Source of the DNA: Hymenolepis diminuta
Taxonomy: Eukaryota > Platyhelminthes > Cestoda > Cyclophyllidea > Hymenolepididae
Assembly: GCA_900708905.1 (NCBI GenBank)
Contig: CAADRB010000008.1
Location: 389,211-453,210, forward strand
Length of the DNA stretch: 64,000 bases
Direction: 5' to 3'
The translations under genes were made by a program, and so were the position numbers. Below the pieces are notes generated by a model, which did not search any database, had not been told where the DNA came from, and saw only the letters and a program-made list of their open reading frames with translations. Of the stretch, positions 25,701-40,700 are shown piece after piece (position 1 is the first letter of the stretch; the number at the start of each line of letters is the position of its first letter).

Positions 25701-28700
25701 ATATTCTTTAATCTAAACTGACTAATAAAAATTTCAAAATACGTTGATTGAATTTGCGTAATCTTTACTCAAAATATGTCCCAAAAGTTGGGCATCCATG
25801 TTATTACATAACAAATAATTGTTATTGATAACTATTAAATTTTAGGTACATTTTAATTGTTTTTTCCCCACAATTATTAAACTTTCATTTGTGACGTCAT
25901 TCAGTATTCATTAAAATGCAAGTGACTTGTTGACGCCTGTTGTCAAAATAAGTAGGATAAAGGCAAACAGAGCAGTAGTCACATGAAAATTTGTCTAGAA
26001 ACGTGCAGAGAATCTCGTAATTACAAGTGTGGTCTTAGTGCAACCAAACATCAAGCACATGATTCAACTGACTATATTATGATGTCAAACGTAATGAAGT
26101 ACAACTTGTGGTCTGATCTAGAATGTGGGTCAGGTGATTGGAATTTGTATACGTATTGAATTTAAGATTAATGTATGATATTAATCAAAAAAGGAGAATA
26201 ATATGTCAGTGATCATCATTATTATTGCTATTATTCCCAAATCTGGGCTAATAAAATGAGAAGACTAAACGCGGTTCTGATGCATATTTACAATAGAAGA
26301 TGTATACAGAGTATTTTGGGGAATTATCTTCAATGAATGTAAATCCGCCAACTTAAATAAAAATATTCGATAAATTACTGACGGTTTTTTGACTGGAAAT
26401 GGATCGATGTTTGTCTTTCCCTTATCTTAAACTCGAAATAGTAACAGTTTCTCTAAAAACTGCTAAGATTGTGTAGATGAAATAGGAGAATACAAAAGTT
26501 CACAAATTAATCTTTTGGCAGTCCATTTATGGATAATCCCACTGTTAGCGTATGAAAAAATCTTAAGGTTAATGACATTTGATGAACCAATCATTCACTT
26601 AAAGCAAAATTTCCCAGTGCTGCAGTTAAAAAAATTTTTATTTTGTTAGTTTATAACCTCATGACACTGTGTTTTGATTAATTGCGCATATACCTCATCT
26701 CTGGGTTTTTAACTATGCATCCATCGTTCTCCCAACATTTAAATCCTCCCCATAGGGCATCGCTCTGTTCTGCGTAGAAATAATAATGACACCAACGTTT
26801 TATTCTCAGTACATCTGGTCAACTGAATTCTTTTGCCTATTTATAGGAGATGAAGCTTGATATACGCTACTGATAGCTGACCCGTGATTATCAAACAACA
26901 AAGTATATTGCTTTTAAGACGTAAAATTTAATTTAAAATCGATTAATAGCGAGCATGCATAAAATGAATTTTTTTTAAAACGAATGCCTAAGAGTATAGT
27001 CAGGGCCATGTGCGAAAGCATTGTTTTAAACAATTCATGCTAGATAAGGAACTTAAAAGTATGAATTATGATTGGAGAAGTCTGAAAGGACAGCAATTAC
27101 GATTTAATATACCAAATGGCATTTATTTAAAAGTAAAAAATTCAATTTGATTAGATTCAACTATGCATAGTAGAATAAAATCAAGTGAAACTAATTGGAG
27201 AATAAATGATAAGGCTAGAATAACACGAACTTTCAATTTTGTGCAACAACAAAGGTAGGGTGATTCATAACACGCTTTTGCTTTAAATATCAACTTACAA
27301 TCCCGTAAAGTCTGATATTACAGTTTTAGCACTTATTGCCAAACAGCGGATGAAAAGAAAGGCTAACGAAACTGGTTAGGGTTTGCCAATACGCTGATAG
27401 AGTCTGAATTTCTCGTTTGAGAGACTTCCGCTTCATACTAAAAATGCAAATATTAAAGTCAATTCACTTTGTAGCTCTTAAAAATCAAATTAATTAAACA
27501 ATATATACAAGTGTCTTATGTTAAATTACACAACGTTCTCACTACCAAAACTCCTGTTGCAGGACGGTATCGGAGGAGCATTTTTCTACGCCATATCTTC
27601 TTGCGTGGCCGTCACTATGATGGCACCTCTTTCAGTAGAATTAAAAATAAAGGCTCCTGGAGCGCGAACTTTCCTGCAGGTGATACGAACTCGTTTTGGA
27701 ACTACTGTGCATATCGTCTACTGCGTCTGCGCCATCACCATTAATCTGGGTATGATGTTGGAGGTCTGTTCAAGTAAGTTAGTTTATGATATTATTTACT
27801 TTCCCCTAAATAGAGAGGCCAGGTAAACACCTTAAAGTAATTTAAAATTTTGTAAAATTTAATGTAATTTCTGTTATGTATAGGATCATTGCAAACAGAA
27901 ATCACGAGAGGGAGATTCAAGCTCAGTTGTAGTTTATAAAATATGCAAAGAATACATTTTACCGCAAGTTGATCATATTAAATTTAATTAAAAGAAGTCA
28001 ATGCAGGGAGTAACTTAAACGGTTCAAAAAAGCTTATGGTTTTTAATACAATAAGGATATCATACAGTGTAACTTTCTGCTAAGGTTGAATTCAAGTTCA
28101 CTGATGCTAGGACATTGGATAAGATAAAACCGTTAATAATATGTTAATACATTATCAATAACTTGCATAGTAGTGAACTAGAATAGGTGAAGAATTCAAA
28201 TGAATAGCTTAATCACTAAGAAAATTATATCGTATTGACTACTTATAATCAAAGATAAGGGAGTGAATATGGGATTGGTGAGTGGGACTATATATGGCCA
28301 TAAGGCACTAGAGTGCAAGTAAAAAGGAAATGAATTAATTGAAATATTCTGAGCAGACAAGGTCGGTTCATTACCTACTTTCTAAAACCACTTAATTTTC
28401 AATCACATTTATTTATTCATTTGGTTTTTTTGATTACCTAATGAGAAATAGCAAAGGCTCTTGAAGTGTATTTTAATGTGCAATATAATTACCACACATG
28501 CTTCGATAATTGATGTAATGCTTTACAATGGCTGTTAAGTAAATAAAAAATCTAGAAACAATGAAAAAACAAAAACAAAATTAATATATAGTAATGCAAA
28601 ATAGTACAAAGATCATAGTTAAGAATCAAAACACAAAAGAAATTATTTAATAATAAATGAAACGGGCCACCACAAGTATCCCACTCCTTTTAAATAATAA

Positions 28701-31700
28701 TAATAATATTAATTGTATCATTACTTAGTCATCCAAATTCAAAGTTTAGGAATTTGACAAGGAGATTTCTGACTTAATTCAATTAATTTGCATTTCCTCT
28801 GACAGGGTTAAACAAGCTTTGCAACGTTTCATCGTAGAGAGCCATTCAAACGCATAGGAAGCAAACGTTCATTAGAGTGTGTCTACTGTTTAAGAAGGAG
28901 AAGTGAGAGTTCAAGAATTTGGAGAACCCAACTTCATCTGAACTCCAAAATCAACAGATCAAATACTATTTCAGGTTCTTCAAGTTTTTCCTTTCTTCTA
29001 ATCATCTTGCTCTACATAGGGAAAATCAAGATGACGGCTTGTTATATTTTTCCCGAAGCCTTCTCTTTTCACATAATTCTTCTGGGACCCATTTACTGAA
29101 CAAAGTATTCTACCAGCTGGCAGATCATCTTTGGGTTTGAGTTGATTGATCTTCCAGTGTCCTCTAATATCACATTAATTTGCAGAATCAGGAAAAGCTC
29201 CAATCTACACACAAATTTTCATTTTACTTGCACCTTTAAGTTGTGGTCGATCTTCAGTAATGCGAGAAATAGAATTCATTAGCCAACTTCCTGCTTCTTT
29301 CTCGCCAAACACCCATTTAGAGTCGCTTGAATTTGTCTTAATCAACTCTTTTAATGTTCAGATTTAGACCCACCTACTATTGGCAAGTGGGATTCCAATA
29401 TCTCTTTTGCTAATATCTCATCTTCCCTGTAAAGACCTATTCAAAAATTTAATCTTCATTTTTGTGTTTGTGCGGCGAGGTTCTCAGAAGGACTTTTTGT
29501 TAGAACTTTAACATTTATTAGTCTCTGGCTGCAAGATCCTAACCGTTATTTTTCGACCAATGTTCTGAACAGCCTTTAATCTATTGCCATCCTCCTTATG
29601 ATAGACAATTGCAGATAAACTACAGGAACCAACTGGTTTAATAAACATTTATGATATCATTTCTCGAGTTTTAATTAATTCCGCTCTCAACCTTGTAATA
29701 GGTCCCAATTTCACTGGCTCTCGTTTGACCTTTAATGATTTTTAATTTTTCAGCATTATCACCTAGACCTTTATTACTCACTTATGAGTCAAGGTAGGCA
29801 AAGGAGCTCACATGAATGATCTTTCGACCATTTATTCGGAGAGATGGTTGAACCAGATCCAGATTGTTTTATCACAAATTCTATTTCCATCGTGTTCTTA
29901 TCAAGAATAGTTCGAGCATTTAAAGAAGCTGTTTGGCTCTTTCAATCGATGAAGTGAAATGATACAAGTTTAAAGTTTATTAACAAGTGGATTTAATTGA
30001 AGGGATGGTCATGTCACCTTGATATGTTTGCTTTTATAACAGCTAGCATCTAGTTTTTACTAGTTTAATTAATTCAAGCTTACACAACTTTCTAGAACTT
30101 TCCAAAAACAAATCGCTCTTAATTATGTCGAGAAAAAACTCAGTATCGGAATGAAATCACGCATCATCAATTTTCAAAAGGAAATGCGATCGTTATAACG
30201 TATTTAAATTTCGACTTTTATGCAAATACATTTTTAATTTAATGTTATATGCTTATGAAGTTTATGTAGTTTTAGACAATTATTATCGCCTTCTTTAAGC
30301 ATTTTTTAGCCAATCTCATTCGTTGATGTTCAACTTTGTCTCGCGTTTGATTTGTACAATTCCGAGATTTTAAAAATGAAAGTATTAAAGAATGACTTAA
30401 CGAGTGTAGAGCACTTTTTATTCCAATTTCCTTTTTCCTTGGGCGTGTTGCTAGCCGTCAAAATCAAAGATAGCTCACCGTCAAATGGATTTCTTCCGGA
30501 GCCAGGAGAAATTATCACATACGGGATAAAACATTGTTTAAGCTTTACGTAAACAGTCTTTTGCAAATATAGAAAAATTTAAACATAGTTTATATTATTA
30601 TCAAGATGGAAATATGATATTACTATGAGAAAAATGTTTCAATGAATATTTATATTTGTTATTGTAATTTTCTTTTATTATATATTAAATAGAGTGAGAT
30701 ATATTAGCGAATATAAACCTTGGCTTTCAAATCCCGATATCAAGTACAAATTTCTCTCCCTCTCCAATTTCATCAAAAGTTAGTTCTAACTAACTAAAAG
30801 AATGCACCGAAATATTTCAAGTCTGTTACTTTTTATTGAATAAATATATAAATTAAAACTTGAATTGGATAAAAAATGTTGCCTTCAAGATTTATGACAA
30901 CAATAACCCAGATATTTTTCCTCACTGAATGCCTTATGAGATCTGTAAGCTCCCTATTCAACTGATATTATGATACGAAACTTGTAATCGTATAAACTTG
31001 TATATATATATATATATATATATCAAGATGAATAGACAATATCAGGTTGTAGAAGTTAAAAAAAATAATTTCTGTTGTAGTCACAATTGTTGAAATGATT
31101 TTTGTAATATTTTACGTCAAAATGTCACTCAACGAAAGACTAATATTTGTTTCCCGACTACTGAACAGGTTTCAAAACTAAGCTAAAAAAGCCAATTATT
31201 TAAGATTTTCCTCCTCCACTTTGTCAAAAACTGAAATAATGTAGACTTTATACATACTTGTTTGACCCAGAACTCGTACATGCACTTTGATGGATTATAG
31301 TTTTGAATTAAAGAATTGGAGAAAGTTATTTTCCAGCACATTACATAGAGAATAAAAAATAAGGAATAATGGGTTGTATCTGGTCTAGAAAATAAGTTGG
31401 CATGTAATTTTCATAGCGATACCAAATAATATTCTGTTTAAGTTTACATTTGGTAAACTCTGCTGTCTAAAATACCCTCTCTAGTTCAATCTACTTGGTC
31501 ATGATTATGAAGGGATATAAATGGATCAACGTGATGTAATCAGTTATCCGATTACATAAATTGGAATGGGCTTTGAAAATCACCGACATAAATTCATCTA
31601 GGAACCCGTAAAAATTAAAATCGGGGAAACTTGGACAGTAGTAAGTAAAAGTGGAAAACTCCAGCTCTCATAATTCAAATAGGACATCTTGACATCCTGA

Positions 31701-34700
31701 CTACATTAAATTAACAAATTCGACTCACCCGTTTCATCCCTTATTGGGTTTATAAAAGCTATTCGGTTTATATATATATTAATATTTATAAAAGCTATTT
31801 AGCATTGATATGAATAAAAATTGGGATACAAGGTATAACATTTTCTAACAATGCACAAATTTTCTAAACCTGTTATATTATCTTTCTTTTAAGTTTTTGG
31901 CAACACAAATGAAGAAATAGATTAAAATTTTATTAAAACAAAATCATTCAACTCCACTTCTCCTTTTTCCTCAGTCGGATAAATGTTTATGCTTTTAGGA
32001 ATAATATTCATGACAATCTATTGCGTGACACGGTCCAGGAGAGAATTTTAAAATATTTTTAAGTAGACATTTCCCTTTTTACTTTAAATATTTTGGTCTT
32101 AAGCCTCTTTTTACACTCACCCTCTCACCAGGCACCTTGAAAATTATTTGTCACTCTTGAATTTCATGTCTTTTATATTAATGTAGAGTTGCTGATTAAG
32201 AATATTCATTATTAGAATATTTACGCAGTAAATACTTGAGAAAATTTTAAAATAGTAGGATTGGGTGGACTGCCTTGGCTAGAAATTTTATCAGCTTAAT
32301 GTTAAAATTTTCTTTTCATTTATAAATTATGTGCACATTATATTTTCATAGGAAATACCTTCAAAATGTTCGTGTTCAAATTGGATTTTGATTCTTAAAG
32401 CCTTTGATTTTGTTTTTATTTCATTATCATCCTCAAACTGGGGAAAATCTGACGGTGTTCTCGAGATATTTGTCGAAGTTTTCCCTCCTCCTTCTGAATT
32501 GGATGTGGTTCTTTTGGAAGCACCTGTTAAGTTTATTTTCAAGGGTACTTAGCAAACCGTTAATATCACAAGTTTTGAAATATTTAGAAACTGGATATTG
32601 AGAGTCATCAAAGGGCAGAATATGTTCTATTCACTGCTCAGAAATTCAGAAAACCGATTATATTTAACTACGCACTTTCCCCAAGTTTGTGTCTTTGACT
32701 TTCAGTACCCATAGTTAATTGTTGGGTAGAAATGATTTATTTTTACTCAATAAAGGAAATAACGATTTTAATCATTTACAAAGTGTGCTAAATTATACTG
32801 ACATTACTTTGCAAAATTTTAAATAAATTGAGGAAGTTCTCTTAAGGCAGTGCTATTATTAAATCCGGGAAATTATTGCCATTTTGGGAGGCTGACAAGT
32901 TTTATAACAAATGATGAACAGGTGAAATTAATCTACCGGCTCAAACGATCTTATAATGCCAAAAGTATTAAGGTTTTCAGTTTCACAAAAAAACACTTGA
33001 TTACTGAATAATTCAAAAGTTTCGAAAACTTCTAACCTCTTAAACTAGATGAGGTAGGATTTAAACTTTCTTTTGCAATCAGGCAAATTTAAAATGAATA
33101 AGATCAAGAAAAAAAGAAGATGAAATATTAGATTTTAGAAACCAACAACTAGTGTCATTTTTATTCACCTTTTCCAGATAAATGAGGTCCAACCGAACGC
33201 CCTCAAAATCCTAAGAAATGAAGTTTCAAGGGGAACTAGATCTAAAGCAAAGCTATGTAAAAAATCTAGGGTAAAAAAATTCTTATTAGAATATTTATTG
33301 AGTAAAAATTATATCAAAGTCTATTCACATCTTCACAGCTTTGATACAACATTTTCTTTCTACGGAAATATTAAGTAGTTTTAAATGTGAACAAAATAAA
33401 CTTTCCAATTATTAATTGTAACTAGACGCCGCAATCAAATTTTGCATGGTTTTGTATCTCTTAATAATAGTAAGGTTTTCAAATAACCGAACTGGCATTG
33501 AACTGATATATAATCGAGATGCAATCATGAATATTGTATCTGTTCAATTTTGTAAAACTTTTAACAATGAACTGCAGAAAATTCACCGAATGATTAATAG
33601 ATAGTAAAATTATTAACATCAAACTTTAAAATATATATTTCAACGAAACTTTCACCTATCAATTTATAATCATGATAAAATGGCAGTTATATATTGCGCG
33701 TTAAGATATCAGTTTGATAGACAAAGACGTTTTAGTATGACTTTCCAACTGCGTCATCTTGATTCGATTTGGCAGGGGACTCTGGCGATACCAATTTCAG
33801 TATAAATTAATTTCAGGGCCGTATAAAGTGAAAACGTTAAAACTTTGGTTACTTATTATTTCTTTAAAATGCTGAATGTAGGTAAAGGCATATTTTAAGA
33901 AAATGCATGAGGTAATGTTCTTGTGGTCGAAGTAATCACTTAGGGCTTATGGTATTTGAAAAAAGTATATGTTCAAATTTTCTGTCCGGTTGATTTAGTT
34001 ATTGAACTTTAGACTGCCTTTAAATTTAAAATTTTTAATAGCACATTTTTGGTTTTACAATTGAGCAATATTAAATACATATTGAAAATAACCTGCAGCA
34101 ATATATCAGGTTGTAAGAGAAGTTCTGTCAAATTCCTGAGGTGTGTTTAGGACAAAATTACTTCAATTTACCTAGTTAATGTTGTATGCTTATCTATGGC
34201 AATTAATAAAATATTATTTCCTCTTTGAGATTGCTTGATAATTATCGTTCTTAATAACTATTTCTAGCCCTTATGTACACTCCAAATAAAGAGCATATCA
34301 GGCATATTTTACTGTTTGAATTTCACAAGGGAAATACGGCAACCTCACCAGCAAATCACTCAAAGACACTTATGAAAATGATGTTATGAATGAAAAGATC
34401 TGCAGAAGGTGTTCTTCTGCAGATAGCTTCAAAAAGGATGACTTCAACCTGAAAGACAAACCGAGAGCAAGATGCTCAAAATATTCAATTCTGAGCAATT
34501 GGAAGTTGCCATTGATGAAAATCCAACCTGCAATACTAGAGAACCAAGCGAACCCTTTTATGTAGTCCACCATATGACCATATATAGGGAGATGACTTCG
34601 AGACTTGGCTAAGTCTCAAAGGCTGGGAAATGGCCCTCCCTCCACACAATTTGTCAGAAATCAACATCCAACAACCTGTGACGTGTTGTGTTTCACTGCG

Positions 34701-37700
34701 TTCTCGTGAACATCAGGCACCTATTTTAAACCGAATCATAACTGACAGCGACGAGAAGTGGTGGATCCTTTACAACAATGTTAAGCACAGTGGCTAAGGA
34801 TAAAGGACAGTGTCTAAATCGTGATTCAAAGCCAATTTCACAACCGAGACAATTCGGGACTGCACCAGAAAAAAATTCTTTAGTGTGTATGGTGGAGTTT
34901 GAAGGGAATTGTTTTTTATGAACTAATGGGTGACAATCAAGCGATAACATCTGAAGTTTACTTTCAGCAGCTAACTCGTTTAAAGGCAGTTAACGGCAGG
35001 GAAACAGCCTTCTTTAATGAATCAAAAAGGAATGATTCTGTACCATGACAATGTCAGACCCACACACTTCAAGAGTAACCAAAAATCTCGTCGAAGAATT
35101 TGGCTGGGAAGTCATACATCACCCACCATATTCTCCTGATCTTACACCAACCGATTTTTATCTTTTCAGGAGTTTACAGAATGATTTAATGGGGCTTCAA
35201 AGGCTTACTTCAAGGAAAGAGGTGGAAATGATGAAGCTAGTTTCTATTTTTAAGTCCAAACTGGCTAGATTCTATGAAGAAGGAATGAGAAAGCTTATGA
35301 AAAGATGGTAAGATGTGATTAATAAAAATCGCGACTATGTTGAGTACTGAATAAATGTATTATTGAAAAAATTTTCATTTTAATTCAAATTTAAAAAATA
35401 AAACAGAATTTCTTTTACAATCTGATATTTGAATGAGCACAGCAAACTCCTACGCATTGTTCCTGTGAAATGATTTTTCAGATTTTTTGCTGTTATTTAA
35501 ACAGAAAATTCAGATTGAATAGAATGTCAGCGGCGTTAAATAAAAGAATATAATGTTGGTCGTAGCATCGTTGTTGCGGCGGCAAGCAATTAACTTTTGC
35601 TGCTAGCTGGAATGTCCATAGTATTATGTATTAAGCTACTAACTGTAAAGCCGGGGATGGCGAACCCTCGTTTCAGTTTCGTCTAATTACTGTACCCATA
35701 AAGGGTGCGATAAAGTAAGTAAATATATGTGTTGGATTAAATTAAGAATGTCTATAGAAAGTGTTTTAATGATAAAAAATATATCAACCGAAAGTGCAGG
35801 AGGTCACTTAATCAATTTAAAAAATCGATGACGGAACGAATGTAAAATTCAGTAAAAGGACGGCTAAAGACACGAATGTTTCTCCTTGACGCTTTGAGCT
35901 GGATTACCAATAAGAACTTCCATATCTGGAATAAGGAAAAATCTACAGACCTGTAGAGCAAAATTAATGGGTTTATCAAACTTTGGAAAGTAATGTACTG
36001 GTTCATTTATAATCGCAATATCAACATTGACTCGATAAATTTTTCTTTCCTTTAATATATGATATATTTGATATATATAACAAAAGATTTTTCAAAAAAG
36101 TTATATTTAAATAGGTGCTAATCCAAATTTCATTTCAATGTCAAAATAATCATAAAATAAAAATTGGTTTTTACAACTTTTCAGCTCAGATATAAACAAA
36201 ATGTCAAGACTTGGAAGATTTTATTTGATTATTACTCAAGGCTAGGAAAGTCAAATTAATCAAAATTTAAAATGAAATGAAATAAATGTAGATTTTTTAA
36301 ACTAATTAGTGCCAAGATCTTAATCTATATTAAAAAAAGTTAAATTAGCAAAGGAGAACAAAATACCACAACATATTGTATTATGACTTTAACTCTTGAC
36401 AGTGTGAGATATCAAATCTTCGCACGTGGAAAATAACCGTAATTCAAAGTGGGCAAGGTAAATGAGACCGATTGGATGCTGAGCAATAAGTCCGAGTATC
36501 AAAAGATTCTTTATATACGGCATTTGGTTTTAATTCCATTTATGTCATCTTGAACCATCAGTCCCACTCTGTCATAGATATTTCCGTTTAATCATTGGCT
36601 ATTGAGAAAAAATACTCCAAGTTAGCCACACTTTAGCAATCCACTTTCTTGGAGGATTTTTTACTTCCTGGATCTCTGAATCTTCATTGACATCTTCACA
36701 ATTAAATAATACTGCTTTGTGGGATATTTAACCGTAAATTTAACTGATTCTTAAGCATTTTTTTCGAATTCGTACGCATTTCTTCTTACTTATGTCAAGC
36801 ACTTATGGATGGGAGCAAAGAAATCAGGTTTAGAAACATTTTTTAATTGTCACAAGATTGTTACTAAGCTCTTTTACATGGCAAGCAAGACTTTGTTTTC
36901 TGAAGTCAGTTATGTTTTAATGCGTTAATGACATACTTACGATCAAATGGCTAGATTATTGCAGTCAGTCTATTACAAAATTCTGGAAATTAAAGTTACT
37001 AGCAAAACTGTAGCCTACCGTAATATGAAATGTGATGCAATGTAAATATAAATACTTACAAAGTTTTAAAGCCGTTATAAATGATCAGATTTGACCTCGA
37101 GTGAACACTATTGAGCCCTGCTAGCTGCACTAAATATAACTTAGTAACTGTTAGCTATCTTTTGGCTGTTTAAATAAGCGCATAATTGAGGGTTCAATAG
37201 ATTCTGGAAATTGTCAAAATGAATCATTAATCAGGAAAAATATTCATATTTTAGGGAATCGAACTAAACTTATTATGTGAAAAGTGGACACTCTAGTGGA
37301 TCAACTACTAATACATTACCCTATCTTTTAATATCTACTCCTACATGCCCCTTCTCCTCCCTGCATACCTCATTGGACCATTTCACTGCTTTCTCGGTTG
37401 GCTGCATTCTCTTGACTTCTAAATGTTTGCAGTATCTTAGGAAATAATTAAGACTTTATGGTCAACAGTGTAGAAGATTAATTCGATTTGTTCCACCTTG
37501 AAGATGAGTGGATTCGTTGGCATTTATCTAAACTATTTAATAGATTATTAATAGTGTTACTTTGGCCTTGTGATAAGATAGGTTAATATTGTTTTTATTT
37601 TGCCGAACAACAGTGCAAACTGTACTTTTAGTAATACTTTATCCAGAACAAATGTCCAAATTTCGATTAACCTTCTTTTAGTTCCTCTTTATGAATAATA

Positions 37701-40700
37701 ACTACAATTTTAAAGTACCAAACATGTGAATGGAGGACCCTGACATCTGGTGTGATCCATTGGCATATGTTTTCAAGAGCGTAATTTACTCTAGAAGTTT
37801 TACCTACCTAAAATATGCCCTTTTATCCCTCTAAGTGCCCATATTAACCCAAAAATCATAAAATCTGAACTAGATTGTTAGATATTTTACAACTCAGTGT
37901 ACTGACTTTGCTTTTTAATTCTACTCGATCCTCTTCCCTTAATCCATACTGTTTTATTATTCACATCTTTCAGATGTTTCCCCATCATTAAAAATTGTGA
38001 ATCTTTGGCATTCATATAACGAACTTTTAATGATGATATACGTTGCATAATGATACTTCAATACAGCGTACTATATTTACAGATACAACAGCGGTAAGAT
38101 GAATCTAACTAGAACATTATTTTGCTTTATTTTATTTGTAACTGCGGAAAATATTTTAATTTCTTGTTTCTGCAACGAACATTGTTTAAGCATTGATTTG
38201 CGGACATTATGCAAATTCGGTCTTTTGTTTGTAAAAGTATCAGTGGTTGATGATATATTGTTACCCTCAACATATTCCCATAGTTCTATTTGAAGATACT
38301 CTGAAAATGATTTATGCATAACGTACATCAAAAAGGAATATGTATGCTGATTTGGAAAAAGACAATTAGGAGATGAATATATTTTAAGGAATAAATACAA
38401 CAACAAAATGGATGCCAGTTCTCGTAATTTGGCGTTTACTTAAATAAAGTGTTTAAGTTCTCTACCCCAAGGAAAGCCTTGGTAAGTTTGAATTTGATAT
38501 CTAGACAGTACTTTATTACAAAATATGCTCAATAGAGTTTATATTAAATACTTCTAGAAAGGCACAAATTTTGTATTTTTTAATGAATGAAGGGAAAGGT
38601 AAAGTGATAAAGAACATCATGAGTGCAATAGGGGAATAAATTCCTGGTATCGAAGGGTCTTGCTTCATTCAAATTTCGAATTTATTAGATTAAGGCCATT
38701 AAATTTTTGCTTTAAGGGATATACTTCGTCTAAATGCTATCTAATTTTATGGAGATTAAAATTTAGAATTTGACCCCTAGATCTCACAATGAGTTCAACT
38801 CCGCAGGGTTTAAATCGTATTTACCTATCAATTAAATTATGTTGTCAGTCATATCTTAATAATGAACAAGAATTGCACGATTTTGACAAGGTTTAACAAA
38901 AATTAGGTCTGAGATTTGCAATTTGTTAATTCAAAGTTAAAGTGATTAGAAATGTCATTAATAGCAAAACTAAAAATCGGAATTGCAGGCAAATATCAGA
39001 TAAATAAAGACAATCTGACCGAATGGTGTACAGTAAAATTTTTTCTTTGCCTCTCTAATTGCGTGGAGAAATATAAATATCGAAAAAAATTTACCGTTTT
39101 TGTTACCATTATATTTCATTCCACATCAAATTTAGTCTAGTGTAATATGGAACAAAATGATTGCCGTTTTCTGTCTCTTAAAAGATATTGGTGATAATCG
39201 AATGTAGTCTATCAGAAAGTCACGATAACTCCCAAGCGAGCAAAGTAAAAGCATTTTCGTATTTAAAGTTTTAAGAAATTAAATCTTTCTTAAATCGTCT
39301 AATTTTCACGCATTTGGCAAAAAATGGTGAAAATAATATGGTGGAAACTTTAATGGATCATAAAACCTTTCAATATGCAAAAGCTTCGAGAACTTTTTGT
39401 TTTTTTTTATTTCAATATTATTTTGCTCACTGTTTTTGCAATAAACTGTGTGCATATTTGCCAAGTCAGACTTTTAAGGTCAATGCCTGGTAAAAGGTGT
39501 CATACTCGTTTGATAAAACTGATCATTGAAATCACATTCAAATACAAATTTATCAACCAGTAAACTCCCTTCTGCTCAAAATAGCCAATGGAGAATTTAA
39601 TTCCTAATACACCTGATAAATTTTTAGAAATTTATTATGATATTATTGCCCCCACGAACATGAAATATTGGAAATTTTTAATTGCGGGAAGCAACCAAAA
39701 TTGATTAATGGAAAATCCAATATATAATAAAAGGAGAAGGGTCGTAAAGATAACAAAGAATTTCGTATTATTTGGTTTCTGAGTTCGGGCTATATAATAC
39801 ATACTAAGTGGTTAGTTCTCGTCCCAAAATTCAAATTACTTGATCTGTGCTTCTGATTGCAGCAAATGCTTATTTACAATATTCAGGACTTATTCTCCGA
39901 TAAAAATTTATCATCATTAACTGTTACACATTGCAGAATTCTAACATGTTGCATACTTTAGAGAAGAAATGTGTTGCTTACTTTTGAAGGGTGAATCTTT
40001 TAGTATTTCCCAAATTTTTATTTAAGTCAATACTAATCACTAAGGCCTAACTATCTCTATCTCACAGTGACCTTTTAAGAGCTTGACCCTACTGTAACCT
40101 CAAATTCCCCGTAAATAACCATCGTGTGCCCTCAAGTGGTTTATTTTAACTATCGGGATAAGCTAATCAAGTGGTTCTTGAATGAGCGATGCCGGGGTTT
40201 AGTGGCCCCGCGGCGATATCCGGAACCATTCTATCTGTTTATACTACTCCTTCTAAAGGAGACTATATAAAGCCTTTTTACACACCCAAGGAACGCACCA
40301 GACACACAGGTACACCCATACGTGCCAATTACCAGCCCCTACACTCCCCTAATCTCCTCTTTCCTTTCTCTCGCTTGCCCTTTTAAACCCTCACTGTGAT
40401 TTGCTCAATAAACATTGGCCTAATAGCTCTTGGTGTTCAGCCTTAAAACTGTTATTGCTGTCGTTAGGTGTCAGCTGTAGTTCTGGTTTCTACAATCAAT
40501 CTACAACAACACTTATTAATTGAATCCTGTTTTATTAGTTTTATTGAAGCAAAACCAACAACTCAAGACAAAAGCGATAATTTTCAATCGTGCGAACACA
40601 TTGCAGCTAGCTCGTGTCTGCCATGTTAAGACTGTATTTTGCTAAATATTATTCTCAATCTTTGTAAGACAAATTGAACTGAAGTTGGAAGTCCGATCAG

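Noticed and set aside
27511..27744. 77-codon plus-strand frame containing RYRRSIFLRHIFLRG
   Set aside because: It is an out-of-phase reading of transporter exon 3.
35045..35311. 88-codon open frame read as a gene
   Set aside because: It is the last part of a broken mariner transposase; upstream catalytic parts lie in other frames with stops.
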